Source: Prevotellaceae bacterium
GTDB lineage: Bacteria > Bacteroidota > Bacteroidia > Bacteroidales > Bacteroidaceae
NCBI GenBank assembly: GCA_905371275.1
Contig: CAJPLH010000084.1
Coordinates: forward strand, 1-7,894
Direction: 5' to 3'
DNA length: 7,894 nucleotides
Part shown: positions 6,899 through 7,894 of the stretch, piece by piece
How positions within the stretch are numbered: the stretch's first letter is position 1
Layout: every line of letters begins with the position of its first letter
The notes under the pieces: generated by a model
Seen by the model: only the letters and a program-made list of their open reading frames with translations
What the model was told of the DNA's origin: nothing
The model's database searches: none
Position numbers and translations under genes: made by a program

Positions 6899-7894
6899 TT
6901 AATCTTTTGCACTGCGTGAATTGGCTTGGTCGCTAGCCACTTTGGCTTTGACTTTTTCCATTTCTGCACGTTTTTTCTCTGCTGCACTGGCTTTGACCTT
7001 GAATTTGTCGAAACCATATCCAAAGACTCCGCTAGCAAGAGTTTGACTGACGAAAGCTTGTGGGTCGATGCCGGTGATGATGCGGAAAATGGTGCTAGCT
7101 TCTCGCTTTTTGGCTAAAACAACGAGTACTTTTCGCTCTTGTTTTGTGTACCATCCTTGACCATTGAGCACGGTGACTCCACGGTTTAGACTGTTGATTT
7201 CGGAAGCAATTTCCTCGTATTTATTAGAGAAGATGAGGAATTGCACGGACTGTCGGCCGCTATTGACGACTAAATCGACCATCAATGTGATGATGATGAG
7301 TGTGGTATAGCCGTAGAGCAGTTTTTCGAGGTTGCTACCGGGGAGGAACAACGATGCTGTGATGATGCCAACATCGGAAAGCAAGATGAGTGTGCCGAGC
7401 GACATATCGCGATATTTGTTGATAATGGCGGCAATAACATCTGTTCCTCCTGTGGATCCATTGCGCAAGAACACGAGTCCCATACCTAAGCCCATGATGC
7501 CAGAACCAAAGACGGCACTCATGAAGGCGTTGTCTGTGACGATGGGGAGTCCAACGGCTTTGTTGAATCCAGCAGGGAAAAGTTCGGGTTTTATCTCCCA
7601 CAAATAGCGCAATCCATTTTCTACTCCGGCCAAAAAGACGAAGAGCATGGCAATGGCAAAGAAGGTTTTCAAACAGAATTTCCAATCGAGCACCTTCAAC
7701 GCAATGGATAGTAGAATGACATTGGCGATGAAAAATGTCCATTGGGGTTTGAACCATCCAGTGGCATAGAAAATCAATGATCCTAGACCGGTTGTTCCTC
7801 CTGGTGTGACTTGGTGAGGTACGAGGAAACAATAGTACCCTATGGAATAGCACAACAATCCAAGAGAGATGATAATCAGGTCTTGGATTTCGAG
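6899..7894 (-). CDS. YitT-family membrane protein, 5' end beyond the window
   Basis: The frame is open through the right edge (331 residues visible), so the true start is outside. The first visible residues (LEIQDLIIISLGLLCYSIGY) are already the first helix, so only a short N-terminus is missing. About five to six hydrophobic segments follow, with the YitT hallmarks VTPGGTTGLGSLIF near the front and FLRNGSTGGTDVIAAI in the middle. After the last helix comes a soluble DUF2179 domain (from RQSVQFLIFS to FGYGFDKF). The final 35 or so residues are Lys/Ala/Glu-rich and likely helical or coiled, an addition not obvious in the core family. Members are inner-membrane proteins of unsettled transport function. 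In this minus-strand order it is followed by rdgB. Confidence 0.88.
   Translation of the reverse strand, partial: LEIQDLIIISLGLLCYSIGYYCFLVPHQVTPGGTTGLGSLIFYATGWFKPQWTFFIANVILLSIALKVLDWKFCLKTFFAIAMLFVFLAGVENGLRYLWEIKPELFPAGFNKAVGLPIVTDNAFMSAVFGSGIMGLGMGLVFLRNGSTGGTDVIAAIINKYRDMSLGTLILLSDVGIITASLFLPGSNLEKLLYGYTTLIIITLMVDLVVNSGRQSVQFLIFSNKYEEIASEINSLNRGVTVLNGQGWYTKQERKVLVVLAKKREASTIFRIITGIDPQAFVSQTLASGVFGYGFDKFKVKASAAEKKRAEMEKVKAKVASDQANSRSAKD

Overview
The window looks like chromosomal DNA from a Bacteroidota bacterium, most likely order Bacteroidales (Porphyromonas/Prevotella/Tannerella-like). The main reasons are a PorZ-type component of the type IX secretion system (T9SS), which is restricted to this phylum, a Bacteroides-type promoter in front of an HU gene, DUF2141 and outer-membrane-barrel genes, and start regions without clear Shine-Dalgarno sequences. 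The genus cannot be fixed from the sequence alone.

Every gene I can support is on the minus strand, so transcription runs from high to low coordinates. In that order they are: a YitT-family membrane protein cut by the right edge (6899-7894); tandem hairpins that probably terminate it; rdgB, the house-cleaning XTP/dITP pyrophosphatase (6176-6757); porZ, a large secreted beta-propeller protein with a T9SS C-terminal domain (3731-6133); a stand-alone HU DNA-binding gene with its own promoter and terminator (3261-3527); an EamA/DMT 10-TM transporter (2110-3090); a secreted DUF2141 protein (1584-2075); and an outer-membrane beta-barrel gene whose reading frame is broken by one TAA just after the signal peptide (232-1500). 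A perfect rho-independent terminator follows that gene, and a short 26-bp-period direct repeat lies at the left edge.

The genes fall into three blocks: (i) yitT, rdgB and porZ, with rdgB and porZ closely spaced; (ii) monocistronic HU; (iii) eamA, the DUF2141 gene and the barrel gene, closely spaced and probably one transcript. The first block mixes housekeeping (nucleotide-pool cleaning, membrane) with cell-surface secretion. The third is envelope-oriented. I see no mobile element, CRISPR array, tRNA or rRNA, and no convincing new multi-gene system. The observation most worth checking is the single in-frame stop in an otherwise intact barrel gene. The intergenic stretches (1-231, 3091-3260, 3528-3730, 6758-6898) are all under 300 bases; most contain hairpins, repeats or promoter signals, described below.
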